From contig NZ_FPBP01000003.1 of assembly GCF_900116705.1 (NCBI RefSeq), positions 363,769 to 427,768 of the forward strand: DNA of 64,000 nucleotides, given 5' to 3'. Both the position numbers and the translations under genes were made by a program. Shown here piece by piece: positions 20,024 through 28,870 of this stretch (position 1 is the stretch's first letter; the number at the start of each line of letters is the position of its first letter). The notes beneath the pieces are model-generated. The model ran no database searches, was not told the DNA's origin, and was given only the letters and a program-made list of their open reading frames with translations. This DNA comes from Halomonas korlensis. GTDB taxonomy: Bacteria; Pseudomonadota; Gammaproteobacteria; Pseudomonadales; Halomonadaceae.

Positions 20024-21220
20024 ATGCAGACGTTCGGCAAGCTGCGGCTCACTGTGCTTTCACTATCGTTTTCCGCTATTGCTCACGCTGGTCCGCCGTG
20101 TTTTCCGGACATCGATTCGCTGCCGGAGAAGTGGCGGCCCGGGGCGGAGGTGGCCGAGAGTCTGAGGCCCGAGCCGTGGTCCCCGAGCGAGGCGCAGAAC
20201 GCGGTGCGCTCGATCTGGCTCGGGGTGGAGGAGATGATCGCCCTCTACGAACGGAACCCGGCCGCGGCGGAAGACCTCTGGGAGGATTCGGTCGCCTCCC
20301 TGATCGAGGTGACCTATTCCAGCGCCAACGATCCCGAACTGGACAGGAGCGCGCGCGAGGCCGCGCTGAGGAACCTGTCCCGGCTGCTTTCGCCCTATCT
20401 CGATCGTACGCCGGACTCCATAGATTGTGATCAGTATGAGGACGTGGTGCCGCTCGCGGTCTACGCACACACGCAGCTCGGGCCGGATGACCCGCGTACG
20501 GGCAAGATTGTCGATCTGACCAACGCCGCACTTCGGGATTGTGAACCGTCTCTGGAAGCAGTGATGGGTATCGATTACCAGCCGGTCCTGGAGGGGACCG
20601 ACGAGACGGACGACGAGGAGGTCTTCGACCTCGTCATCTGGAGTCTGCTCTTCATCGAGGCGCAGACGGTTCCTGGCCTGGAGACAACGGAAGAGATGAG
20701 GGCCTTCGCGCCTGCCCTCTGGGAGTATCTGAAGACCTACCCGCTTGACGACGTGGAGACCTTCGAGGACGGCGCGGAGGACGAGGACTTTATCGACCAG
20801 GCCTATCTTGCCACCCATATCGCCTACATCCCCACCGGAAATCACCGCTTCCCTCTCTATGTCGAGGACTCTCCAAGGCTCTTCGACTACCACCGTCGGC
20901 ACTTCTATCCGGTGCTCGAGATGGGTGAGCTCGATCTCGTCGCGGAATTCGTCGACTCGCTCCGACAGTACGGCTGCACCTCGGAGAACGATATACAGGT
21001 GCGCGATGGCACGCGCTTCCTGCTCGACGTCTTCCATGCGGGAGACGATAGCTGGATGGCATATCGCGAGCCCGGCGAGACCGACGACGACGTCGACAGC
21101 TACGACCTCATCCACAAGGCGTGGACCGGGGTCCTCGGCGTCAGGAGCCGGGCCATCGAGCCGGCCGACCCGGGAACCTATGGCGGCATCGTCCGAAGCT
21201 GGCTTCCCGCCCCGCAGTGA
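20024..21220 (+). CDS. Unrecognised exported protein, 398 residues
   Basis: I do not recognise this family. The start has a strong GGAGCGGAGG seven bases upstream. A signal peptide (residues 1-22, LTVLSLSFSAIAHA) should be cleaved before GPPCFPD. The mature part is acidic and mostly helical by composition (helix-forming runs such as SAREAALRNLSRLL and LDLVAEFVDSLRQYG), with acidic low-complexity stretches EGTDETDDEEV (190-200) and FEDGAEDEDFID (247-258). Four Cys remain after cleavage (26, 135, 173, 318), which could make two disulfides. The gene sits in a rearranged patch directly after two gene fragments, with an AT-rich leader, so acquisition by insertion is likely. A helical-repeat periplasmic protein is a guess. 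Confidence 0.75.
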   Translation: MQTFGKLRLTVLSLSFSAIAHAGPPCFPDIDSLPEKWRPGAEVAESLRPEPWSPSEAQNAVRSIWLGVEEMIALYERNPAAAEDLWEDSVASLIEVTYSSANDPELDRSAREAALRNLSRLLSPYLDRTPDSIDCDQYEDVVPLAVYAHTQLGPDDPRTGKIVDLTNAALRDCEPSLEAVMGIDYQPVLEGTDETDDEEVFDLVIWSLLFIEAQTVPGLETTEEMRAFAPALWEYLKTYPLDDVETFEDGAEDEDFIDQAYLATHIAYIPTGNHRFPLYVEDSPRLFDYHRRHFYPVLEMGELDLVAEFVDSLRQYGCTSENDIQVRDGTRFLLDVFHAGDDSWMAYREPGETDDDVDSYDLIHKAWTGVLGVRSRAIEPADPGTYGGIVRSWLPAPQ

Positions 21221-21294
21221 AAGGGTCACCGCTGGACGCTCCCCGGCACCCGCGGACAGGGGAATGTCCAGCATGGCCGCGATCTTAGCGTGTG

Positions 21295-21320
21295 GCCAAG
21301 CGCGAGAGCGAGCGCTTGGC
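21295..21320. repeat. Inverted repeat between the unknown gene and the channel gene
   Basis: GCCAAGCGC and GCGCTTGGC form a perfect 9-base stem around an 8-base loop. There is no T-run on either side, so termination is uncertain. It may be part of an insertion scar or a rho-assisted terminator. Confidence 0.5.
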
Positions 21321-21439
21321 GCGCCCGGGACACGCCGGATACCGGACGCGGCCTGAGCCCAGACCGACGCTAGTACAGCGCGCGGATCGGTTCAGCGTGG
21401 CAGCCGCGATCCGGGACAGGCAGAGGGAGGGATGAACGC

Positions 21440-23176
21440 GTGTCGCAGACCTCCGATCTCGACCGTGTGGCGATGATCGTCCTGCGCTATATGCGCCGGC
21501 CGCTGTTTGCGCTGCTGTTCGTGTATTCAATAGGCATCATGGGGATGGCCCTGATGCCAGGCCAGGTCGTCGATGGTGAGACGACGTACATGAATCTCTT
21601 CCACGCCTTCTATTTCTTTACCTATACGGCGACCACAACCGGTTTCGGTGAACTGCCGAATGGCTTCAGCGACGAACAGCGCCTGTGGACGATCTTCTGC
21701 CTCTATACCGGCGTCATCGCGTGGTTCTATGCGCTCGGATCCCTGATTGGCCTGGTACAGAACCCCCATTTCATCCAGGCCTTGGACAGGTTCCGGTTCG
21801 CTCGCAAGGTCGACCGCAACAGGGAACCTTTCGTCATCCTCTGCGGTTTCGGCGATACCGGTAGTCTGCTGGCTCGGGGCCTGAGCGACCACCGTAAGCG
21901 TGCGGTAATACTCGATTTTGATCCGGAGCGCATCAAGGCACTGGGCGTACGCGATTACACGGTCGCGATGCCGGGACTCCATGCGGACGCCAGCGCGCCG
22001 AAACACCTCATGGCCGCGGGAGTCGACCATCCCGCCTGCCTGGCCATGGTCGCACTGACGAACGATGACGACGCCAATCTCAAGATCGCGGTGATGGCAC
22101 GCCACCTGAATCCTCGGCTCCCGGTCATCTGCCGTTCGACCTCGGCGCGCCACGAGGCCAATCTGCGGGCGCTGGACAATGTCACCGTCGTCGATCCGTT
22201 CGAGATATTCGCTCAACTCCTCTACTGGGCGATCGCACGCCCCGAACTGCACAATCTCAATGCCTGGTTCGTGGGCGCCCCTGGCGTCAAGCTCGGTGCA
22301 CCGGTACAGATACCGCGGGGCAACTGGATCCTGTGCGGGTACGGACGGATGGGTCGCTGGATCCATCGCTATCTCAAGGCCCATGGCATCGACGTACGTA
22401 TTATCGACCCCGAAATGCACGCCAGCGAGGCCGGAGAAGGGACAGTCACGGTCCAGGCGCGAGCCGATCATTCGGCCTTGGTGACCGCGGGAATCGACGA
22501 CGCGGCCGGGGTCGTCGCCGCGACGAATCGCGATTCAGACAATCTCAGTACGCTGTTGTCAGTGACGGAGCTCAATCCGGAGGCGTTTCGTATCGTGCGC
22601 CAGAACAGCCATGAAAATCAGGTCGCGTTCGATGCCGCCCGCGCCGACCTGGTCCTCCAGCACAGCCTGACAACGGCGCGCCGGATCCTGAAGCTACTGA
22701 TATCGCCCCTTGTGCAGGAGCTGATCGACTGGCTCGCGGAACGCGAACCGGCCCAGACGAAAGAACTGGTGGCCCGTCTGCAGGCGGCCGTGGGTGAGGA
22801 GCCCCCACACCTGTGGTCGGTCAGGCTGATCCCGGGCGAAGCCCCGGCATTGACCGAATATCTGGATGCCGGTGGGGCCGTGGCGTTGGGTACGCTATGC
22901 CGCGATGCGCGCGCCTTCCCGGAAGGACTCCCGTGTGAAGCGCTCGCCGTTCGCCGGGCAGGGCAGTCGATCATGTTGCCGGATAAGGATTTTCAGCTTG
23001 GGATTGGCGATGAGCTCCTCTTCTGCAGCGTCCATAGGGTAGAGTCGATGCTGCAAGCGACACTCCATAATCCCTATACGCTTCGGTATATCGTAACGGG
23101 GGTCGATGAGCCGCGCGGGTACGTATTCGCATGGCTTGAAGACCGGCGGCGGCGTCGCAGCGAACATAAAGGTTGA
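21440..23176 (+). CDS. Potassium channel with two RCK (TrkA-N) domains
   Basis: The 578-residue protein begins with two membrane helices flanking a pore: LLFVYSIGIMGMALM, then the pore helix and filter FTYTATTTGFGELP (TTGFG, residues 66-70), then LYTGVIAWFYALGSLIGL. A first Rossmann RCK domain starts at FVILCGFGDTG (136-141), a second at WILCGYGRMG (about 295), followed by a TrkA-C-like end (FQLGIGDELLFCS). This is the two-helix, ligand-gated channel layout (compare MthK/GsuK with tandem RCK). GTG is the start because GAGGGAGG lies nine bases upstream; an ATG eight bases earlier is out of frame. It likely adjusts potassium in response to a nucleotide or cation, relevant in a halophile. Confidence 0.9.
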   Translation: MSQTSDLDRVAMIVLRYMRRPLFALLFVYSIGIMGMALMPGQVVDGETTYMNLFHAFYFFTYTATTTGFGELPNGFSDEQRLWTIFCLYTGVIAWFYALGSLIGLVQNPHFIQALDRFRFARKVDRNREPFVILCGFGDTGSLLARGLSDHRKRAVILDFDPERIKALGVRDYTVAMPGLHADASAPKHLMAAGVDHPACLAMVALTNDDDANLKIAVMARHLNPRLPVICRSTSARHEANLRALDNVTVVDPFEIFAQLLYWAIARPELHNLNAWFVGAPGVKLGAPVQIPRGNWILCGYGRMGRWIHRYLKAHGIDVRIIDPEMHASEAGEGTVTVQARADHSALVTAGIDDAAGVVAATNRDSDNLSTLLSVTELNPEAFRIVRQNSHENQVAFDAARADLVLQHSLTTARRILKLLISPLVQELIDWLAEREPAQTKELVARLQAAVGEEPPHLWSVRLIPGEAPALTEYLDAGGAVALGTLCRDARAFPEGLPCEALAVRRAGQSIMLPDKDFQLGIGDELLFCSVHRVESMLQATLHNPYTLRYIVTGVDEPRGYVFAWLEDRRRRRSEHKG

Positions 23177-23183
23177 TATGCCT

Positions 23184-24221
23184 TCAGGACGACAGCAGGA
23201 GTGCCACCACCCCGGCCAGGTAGCAGCCAATGATGCCAACGCTCTCGAAGCCGATGTGCCCGGGGCCCTGACGTTCGCGATGAAGCATGCCGACCATCAG
23301 GATCGCGGTCATCAACAGCGACAGGGCGACCCACAGCGAGACCGAATCGGGAATGGCGTGGTAGATGGAGCCGCCGCGGTACGCGACATCGGCAGCGGCG
23401 ACGAACAGGGTATCGAAGGCATTGCCGCCGATGATGCCGGCCACCGCCAGGGTCAACGCGCCCCGGCGCACCGCGGCCACCGAGGTGACCAGCTCCGGCA
23501 GCGAGGTCACCACGGCGGTCATCAGCGCGCCAACCACCGAGTGGCCCAGGCCGGTCTCGTCGGCGATGACGGCAGCGCTGCGCTCGAGCAGCCAGCCGCT
23601 GATGGCGAGGGTCGCCGCCAGCATCACGAACGCCAGCCAGAGTCGTGTTGCCGATTGCGTCATCGCCTGTTCGTCGGGTACGTCGGGCTGGGTGTCGCGG
23701 GTCTGGGCCGGGCTCCACATGGGGTGGTCGCGGCTGCGATCGACCAGGCGCAGGCCGAACAGGTAACCCAGCAACAGCAAGGGAGTGATGGGATGTACCT
23801 GCCAGAGCGTCCACTCGGGGGCGAAGCGACCGACCAGCACCAATGACAGCAGACACAGCAGCAGTCCGCCCTGCATCAGGTTGCCGAGGGAGGCGGCGGC
23901 ATGTTCCAGATTGGCACGCCGATGGGTGATATCGGCAATGGTCAGGAACAGCGTCTGTACGGCGATGCCGCCGAGGGCGTTGCTCATCGCCAGAGTCGGG
24001 CGGTCGGCGAGCGCCGCCGACACCGAGACCACCAGGCCGGACAGCGAAGTGGTCATGCCCAGCAGCACGGCGCCGGCGATGGCCTCGCCGAGCCCGGTGC
24101 GATCGGCCAGGTTGTCGACGATGCCCGTCAGGCGGGTCCCCGCGACCCCGATCACCAGGGTGCAGCCCGCAAACAGCAGCAGCGCCATTGTCAGCGGCAG
24201 CGTGCCGAGGGCCTGACTCAT
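23184..24221 (-). CDS. Calcium/sodium:proton antiporter (CaCA family, YrbG-like)
   Basis: The 345-residue protein has about ten membrane helices and the two alpha repeats of the CaCA superfamily. Repeat 1 is GLGEAIAGAVLLGMTTSLSGLVVSVSAAL (about residues 43-71); repeat 2 is GLGHSVVGALMTAVVTSLPELVTSVAAVRRGALTLAVAGIIGGNAFD, with the Glu in SLPEL. The first repeat has Ser-Gly (SLSGL) in place of the usual SLPEL, so it lacks that acidic residue: transport may differ from the classical exchanger. It exchanges cations across the inner membrane. It converges with the channel gene, with stops 7 bases apart; a 198-base gap separates it from the HAD gene. Confidence 0.88.
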   Translation of the reverse strand: MSQALGTLPLTMALLLFAGCTLVIGVAGTRLTGIVDNLADRTGLGEAIAGAVLLGMTTSLSGLVVSVSAALADRPTLAMSNALGGIAVQTLFLTIADITHRRANLEHAAASLGNLMQGGLLLCLLSLVLVGRFAPEWTLWQVHPITPLLLLGYLFGLRLVDRSRDHPMWSPAQTRDTQPDVPDEQAMTQSATRLWLAFVMLAATLAISGWLLERSAAVIADETGLGHSVVGALMTAVVTSLPELVTSVAAVRRGALTLAVAGIIGGNAFDTLFVAAADVAYRGGSIYHAIPDSVSLWVALSLLMTAILMVGMLHRERQGPGHIGFESVGIIGCYLAGVVALLLSS

Positions 24222-24419
24222 GAGGCAAACGCAACGGACATCAATGCAGGGACCACGGCGGCAGCTGGCATCGAGACGGCTCTTGAAAGGACACCCTTCA
24301 CTCTAGGTGTTAATGCTGAATTTTTTCAAGGTGCTGCCAGATTATGGCCATCACGCCCCGATCGGACGCCGTGAAGGTGACAGGCGAGGTAAACGCAGTG
24401 GCCGGCGTGGAGGGATCGT

Positions 24420-25103
24420 TCAGCCGGAGACGGCCATCTGGCGGGCGGCGGTCAGGTGGGTGATGACCGTGGGCAACTGGTACATGCTGCTGATCATGAT
24501 GGCGCCCGAGGGCGTCTGCTCGGCATCGGGGAAGCGGTTGAGATGGATCACCGTCATGCCCGCGGCCAGCGCCGCCCGCACGCCCACGATGGAGTCGTCG
24601 ATGGCCACGCAGTCTTCCGGCGCATAACCCATCAGGCTGGCGGCATGCAGGAACAGGCAGGGGTCGGGCTTCCAGCAATTGGCGGTATAGCCGCTGAACA
24701 ATCGATCACCGAAGTATTCGGCCAGACCGCTGCTGCTCAGCGAGGCAAGAATCTTCGCCTCGGGGCCGTTGGAGACTACCGCCATAGGATAGCCGGCCAG
24801 CGCTGCGAGGGCCTCCGATGCGCCCGGCAAGGGCACCAGCTCGGTTTCCAGGCGCTGCATTAACTTGCGACGCATCCGTGTTTCCATGATCTCGAGATGG
24901 TCGGGGTCCACCTCGCCATGGCGGCGCTGCAGCTCGGCGACGATCTGGCGAAAGCGGGAACCTCGGAACTCGCCCATGTAATCGCTGGCCAGGAACGGCA
25001 GCCCCACGCCACTCAACGCAATGGCCATTTCGGCAGCAAGGAGCGGTTCGCTGTCGACCAGCGTACCGTCACAATCAAACAGCAGGCAGGGAGGATGTGC
25101 CAT
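24420..25103 (-). CDS. HAD-superfamily hydrolase (beta-phosphoglucomutase/YieH-like)
   Basis: A 227-residue subfamily IA HAD phosphatase. Motif I is FDCDGTLVDSE (nucleophile Asp10, acid/base Asp12), motif II VVSNGP, motif III Lys in NCWKPDP, and motif IV VAIDDSIVG. The helical cap between residues about 20 and 80 is typical of YieH/YfbT-type sugar-phosphate or pyrophosphate phosphatases. The substrate cannot be assigned. It is separate from the downstream antiporter by 198 bases, in which I see only a T-rich run at 24318-24323 and no clear hairpin. Confidence 0.88.
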   Translation of the reverse strand: MAHPPCLLFDCDGTLVDSEPLLAAEMAIALSGVGLPFLASDYMGEFRGSRFRQIVAELQRRHGEVDPDHLEIMETRMRRKLMQRLETELVPLPGASEALAALAGYPMAVVSNGPEAKILASLSSSGLAEYFGDRLFSGYTANCWKPDPCLFLHAASLMGYAPEDCVAIDDSIVGVRAALAAGMTVIHLNRFPDAEQTPSGAIMISSMYQLPTVITHLTAARQMAVSG

Positions 25104-25408
25104 CGTCGGGCATCTCGCGCAGGTCAGGAAGTCGGCAAGTCCGAGTCATGACTATCAGCCTATCGGAGCAAGAATTGTGGCTCATGGGGCGATCATGACT
25201 TCGTGAACGGTGTTTCTAAATAGTATTGTCGCATATCCTTCGTCCTTCAAGGGCCTCGGTTGCGGTATTGACGATATTCCACGATGAGAGGGGCTGCCCA
25301 GTTGCGTTAAGTGACGAGATTTCTAAGTCAATGAAGGTGCGCTAGTCTGGCGTGACGCCGTGATTGCCGCACGGGCACGTCCCACATCGCCTACAGGAGT
25401 ATCGCCAC
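25104..25408. other. Divergent intergenic region before the acidic exported protein
   Basis: No gene is visible. There is a perfect 10-base palindrome AGTCATGACT at 25142-25151 close to the start of the HAD gene. A TTGACG hexamer near 25267 could be a -35 element, but I cannot pair it convincingly with a -10 box. Confidence 0.5.
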
Positions 25409-25813
25409 ATGCGATTTCATCCCACGCTCACCACGCTTTGTCTCGCCATCGCCTTGATAGCAGGCGGTCTTGGCGCGCATGCCATGGCCTCGGAACATGA
25501 TGAATCTTCCTCGGATGAATCGCAGGACAGCGCTCAGGAAGACAGCCAGGCCCTCGATGACGAGGCGTTACAGGAAAAGTACGGCATCACGCCCGGCGCG
25601 TTGAAGCGAGACGATTCGGCATCGGAAGACGGAAACGGTGATGGAGGCCAAGCCGCCGAGCAAGATACCGCCCAGGAGACCGAGCAAGATGCTGAGCAGG
25701 ACCCGACCGAAGAGCAGGAGGGAGATTCGGGTGACGCCGTTACCGACGATACCGAAGCCGAAGAGGGCGATGAAGGCATCGACCAGACGGAAAAAGAAAT
25801 GCCCAAGGACTGA
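25409..25813 (+). CDS. Highly acidic, low-complexity exported protein
   Basis: The chosen ATG (MRFHPTLTT) has CAGGAG about nine bases upstream and gives 134 residues. A signal peptide (residues 1-26, LCLAIALIAGGLGAHA) is followed by a mature chain almost without structure: it is dominated by Glu, Asp, Gln and Ser, with runs such as HDESSSDESQDSAQED. A short ordered-looking patch, DEALQEKYGITPGALKRDD, lies near residues 50-68. Very acidic periplasmic proteins are common in salt-adapted bacteria. It does not match a family I know. Its function is unknown; hydration or metal binding is only speculation. Confidence 0.75.
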   Translation: MRFHPTLTTLCLAIALIAGGLGAHAMASEHDESSSDESQDSAQEDSQALDDEALQEKYGITPGALKRDDSASEDGNGDGGQAAEQDTAQETEQDAEQDPTEEQEGDSGDAVTDDTEAEEGDEGIDQTEKEMPKD

Positions 25814-25988
25814 GCGGTACGCCGTTTCATCAGGCTATCGCCGTGTCGGCAGCCTATTGGTCGGGTTCCTGATCGCCGCATCGTCTATCGTTCGCGGCGA
25901 CCTCATCCTGCCCCTTCTCTGGATTTCTATCCTTCGCGACCGCGCGATGCCGACGACCGGATAACGTGGCGCTGGTGACTTGGGCTGT

Positions 25989-26345
25989 TTACTTGCGCCG
26001 AGAAAGACGACGAGAATTGGCGCTGCTGCGACGATGGTACGGCAACATCGCCTTGCGACCGGTGACCCACCACGGCGTCTGCTGGCCGAAGGCCATTCCC
26101 AGCATGGCTTTCTGCATTTCGAGTCCGGTTTCCATGGCGGCCTCGAGCTTCTCGGAGACCATGCGCTGGTTTTCCTTCATCATGCTGGCGCTGTTTGGCT
26201 GCTGGGTCTGCCAGAGATTCTGGCGCATGTTGATCGTGGAAAGTGATGTCGACCACAGCTCGAACGCCATGATCCCCAATTTCCAGATATCCATCATGGC
26301 CGCCGGGTTCTGCGGAATGAAGGCAGCCTGAGACGTGTTTTTCAT
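25989..26345 (-). CDS. Phasin-like small protein
   Basis: The 118-residue product (start MKNTSQAAFIP, with AAGAGG nine bases upstream) has a Pro-containing N-terminus, an amphipathic helix DIWKLGIMAFELWSTSLSTINMRQNLWQ, and a second helix ENQRMVSEKLEAAMETGLEMQKAMLGM. The pattern of Met/Trp-rich amphipathic helices with ENQRMVSEK is what I associate with granule-associated phasin-like proteins of polyhydroxyalkanoate producers. A basic tail (RRSSANSRRLSRRK) follows. No PHA synthase is in the window, so the assignment is tentative. Confidence 0.55.
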   Translation of the reverse strand: MKNTSQAAFIPQNPAAMMDIWKLGIMAFELWSTSLSTINMRQNLWQTQQPNSASMMKENQRMVSEKLEAAMETGLEMQKAMLGMAFGQQTPWWVTGRKAMLPYHRRSSANSRRLSRRK

Positions 26346-26458
26346 AGGAATAGGACCTCTTGAAGCGAGAATGAAGTATGGGATAAGGGAAATAACGCGG
26401 CTAGTATCACGCATTCTGCAGTGCAACACGATAACCTGTGTTGGTTAAACACCCAAGT

Positions 26459-26494
26459 ACGTACCTAGCGGCCCATAAGGGAAGCTAGGTACGT
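26459..26494. repeat. Inverted repeat after fba, possible terminator
   Basis: ACGTACCTAGC and GCTAGGTACGT form a perfect 11-base stem with a 14-base loop, 13 bases after the fba stop (minus strand). The following sequence on the minus strand is only mildly T-rich (TTGGGTGTTTA). It lies between fba and the phasin-like gene on the same strand. Confidence 0.6.
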
Positions 26495-26506
26495 CATCGC
26501 TAACAT

Positions 26507-27571
26507 TCAGGCGATTTTCGGCGTCATCTCTCCGCGTTCATACCGCTCGGCCATCGCCTCCAGGTTGATCGGTTTGATGCGGCTGGCGTTGCCGGCGGTG
26601 CCGAAGGCCTCGTAGCGCGCCATGCACAGCTGTCGCATCGCAGTGACGGTTTCCTTCAAGAACTTGCGCGGGTCGAACTCCGACGGGTTCTCGGCGAGGA
26701 AGCGACGCACCGCGCCGGTGGAGGCCAGGCGCAAATCGGTATCGACATTGACCTTGCGCACGCCGTGCTTGATGCCCTCGACGATCTCCTCCACCGGCAC
26801 CCCGTAGGTTTCGGGAATCTCGCCACCGTAGCGGTTGATGACCTCGAGCCATTCCTGGGGCACCGAGGAGGAGCCGTGCATCACCAGATGGGTCTCGGGA
26901 ATGCGGGCGTGGATCTCTTTGATACGCTGGATGGAAAGCGTGTCACCAGTGGGCGGCCGAGTGAACTTGTAGGCGCCGTGGCTGGTGCCGATGGCGATGG
27001 CCAGGGCGTCGACCTGGGTGGCCTTGACGAAATCGGCGGCCTCTTCGGGGTCGGTCAGCAGCTGTTCTATGTCCAGCTTGCCCTCGGCGCCGATGCCGTC
27101 TTCCTCGCCGGCCATGCCGGTCTCCAGGCTGCCCAGACACCCCAGTTCGCCTTCCACGGACACGCCGCAGGCATGCGCCATCTCGACGGCACGGCGGGTG
27201 ACAGCAACGTTGTAGGCGTAGTCCATCGGCGTCTTGCCGTCCTCGCCGAGCGAGCCGTCCATCATCACCGACGAGAAGCCGAGCTGGATCGAGCGCTGGC
27301 ACACCGCGGGGCTGGTGCCGTGATCCTGATGCATGACCACCGGGATATGCGGAAACTCTTCCACGGCGGCCAGGATCAGGTGGCGCAGGAAGGGCGCGCC
27401 GGCGTACTTGCGCGCCCCGGCGGAGGCCTGGACGATCACCGGCGAATCGGTGGCATCGGCGGCTTCCATGATGGCGCGCATCTGTTCGAGGTTGTTGACG
27501 TTGAAGGCCGGGACGCCGTAGCCGTACTCGGCGGCGTGGTCCAGCAGTTGGCGCATGCTGATGAGTGCCAT
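26507..27571 (-). CDS. fba: Fructose-bisphosphate aldolase, class II
   Basis: A zinc-dependent enzyme that cleaves fructose 1,6-bisphosphate to glyceraldehyde 3-phosphate and dihydroxyacetone phosphate, and the reverse in gluconeogenesis. The 354 residues start [27 protein letters not shown]. Zinc ligands are in VMHQDHGT and CLGS..EGE; the active-site motif SVMMDGSL, and GTSHGAYKF and [10 protein letters not shown] follow, as in class IIB aldolases. It is the last gene of the epd-pgk-fba cluster, 52 bases after pgk. A separate class I aldolase occurs 5 kb away. Confidence 0.97.
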   Translation of the reverse strand: MALISMRQLLDHAAEYGYGVPAFNVNNLEQMRAIMEAADATDSPVIVQASAGARKYAGAPFLRHLILAAVEEFPHIPVVMHQDHGTSPAVCQRSIQLGFSSVMMDGSLGEDGKTPMDYAYNVAVTRRAVEMAHACGVSVEGELGCLGSLETGMAGEEDGIGAEGKLDIEQLLTDPEEAADFVKATQVDALAIAIGTSHGAYKFTRPPTGDTLSIQRIKEIHARIPETHLVMHGSSSVPQEWLEVINRYGGEIPETYGVPVEEIVEGIKHGVRKVNVDTDLRLASTGAVRRFLAENPSEFDPRKFLKETVTAMRQLCMARYEAFGTAGNASRIKPINLEAMAERYERGEMTPKIA

Positions 27572-27623
27572 GAAGTGTCCTGTTGTGCGATAAGAATGTG
27601 GGGGCAATGACGGCGCGGCGGCG

Positions 27624-28790
27624 TCAGCGCTTGGCGGCGTCTTCCAGTGCCTCGACCGCCGGCAGGGTCTTGCCTTCCACGTACTCGAGGAAGGCGCCGC
27701 CGCCGGTGGAAATGTAGGAGACGCGATCGGCAATGCCGTACTTGTCGATGGCCGCCAGGGTGTCGCCGCCCCCGGCGATCGAGAAGCCGTTACTCTCGGC
27801 AATGGCCAGCGACAGCGCCTCGGTACCCTTGCCGAACTGGTCGATCTCGAATACGCCCACCGGGCCGTTCCAGAGGATGGTGCCGGCGTCCTTGAGCAAC
27901 CCGCCCAGGCGACCGGCGGTGTCCGGGCCGATGTCGAGGATCATCTCGTCATCATTGACCTGGTCGACGGGCTTGACTACCGCCTGTGCCGATTCGGAGA
28001 ACTCGGTGGCCACCACCACGTCGGTGGGCAGCGGGATCTCGACCTTGGCCGCAAGCCGACGGGCCTGGTCGATCAGGTCGGGTTCAAACAACGACTTGCC
28101 GACGTTGTGGCCGGCCGCGGCGATGAAGGTGTTGGCGATGCCGCCGCCCACGATCAACTGATCGCAGCGCTCGGAGAGGGCATTGAGCACCTCGAGCTTG
28201 GTCGACACCTTGGAACCGCCGACGATGGCGACCATCGGGCGCTTGGGAGTGGCCAGCGCCTTCTCCAGGGCGTCGAGTTCGGCTGCCAGTAGCGGGCCGG
28301 CGCACGCCGTGGGGGCGAAGCGTACCACGCCATGGGTGGACGCCTGGGCGCGGTGGGCGGTGCCGAAGGCGTCCATGACGAAGATATCGCAGAGCTCGGC
28401 GTATTGCCGGGCGAGCGTCTCGTCGTCTTTCTTCTCGCCCTCGTTGAAGCGCACGTTCTCGAGCAGCACCACTTCGCCATCGGCCAGGTCCAGGGCAATG
28501 TCCAGGTACTCGGTAACCAGGCGGACGGGACGGCCAAGCAGCTCGCCCAGGTGCTCGGCCACCGGGGCCAGCGAGAACTCCTCGGCGGGTTCGCCCTCGG
28601 TGGGACGACCCAGGTGGCTCATCAGCATCAGCTTGGCGCCGGCATCGACGGCGGCCTGGATGGTCGGCAGGCAGGCCCGCAGGCGAGCGTCGCTGGTCAC
28701 CTTGCCGTGCTTGACGGGGACGTTCAGGTCCTCGCGGATCAGCACGCGCTGCCCGCTGAGGTCGAGGTCGGTCATCTTGCGAACGTTCAT
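27624..28790 (-). CDS. pgk: Phosphoglycerate kinase
   Basis: Pgk transfers phosphate between 1,3-bisphosphoglycerate and ADP in glycolysis and gluconeogenesis. The 388-residue protein has the N-terminal [23 protein letters not shown], the substrate-binding [11 protein letters not shown], the NAFIA-like [25 protein letters not shown], and the ATP-site DIGPDTAG and [13 protein letters not shown] motifs. It begins 80 bases after epd and is followed by fba, the conserved epd-pgk-fba order of gammaproteobacteria. Confidence 0.98.
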   Translation of the reverse strand: MNVRKMTDLDLSGQRVLIREDLNVPVKHGKVTSDARLRACLPTIQAAVDAGAKLMLMSHLGRPTEGEPAEEFSLAPVAEHLGELLGRPVRLVTEYLDIALDLADGEVVLLENVRFNEGEKKDDETLARQYAELCDIFVMDAFGTAHRAQASTHGVVRFAPTACAGPLLAAELDALEKALATPKRPMVAIVGGSKVSTKLEVLNALSERCDQLIVGGGIANTFIAAAGHNVGKSLFEPDLIDQARRLAAKVEIPLPTDVVVATEFSESAQAVVKPVDQVNDDEMILDIGPDTAGRLGGLLKDAGTILWNGPVGVFEIDQFGKGTEALSLAIAESNGFSIAGGGDTLAAIDKYGIADRVSYISTGGGAFLEYVEGKTLPAVEALEDAAKR

Positions 28791-28870
28791 CGGGACGTGA
28801 TCCTCAATCTGGGAAAACCAAAGCAGGGTCGTAGACGCCGGGTCATCGAAACAGGTTCATCGAAACAGGG

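Noticed and set aside
20063..21274. 403-codon minus-strand frame opposite the unknown exported protein
   Set aside because: No ribosome binding site and no signal peptide; the plus-strand frame has both. It is a GC-driven antisense shadow.
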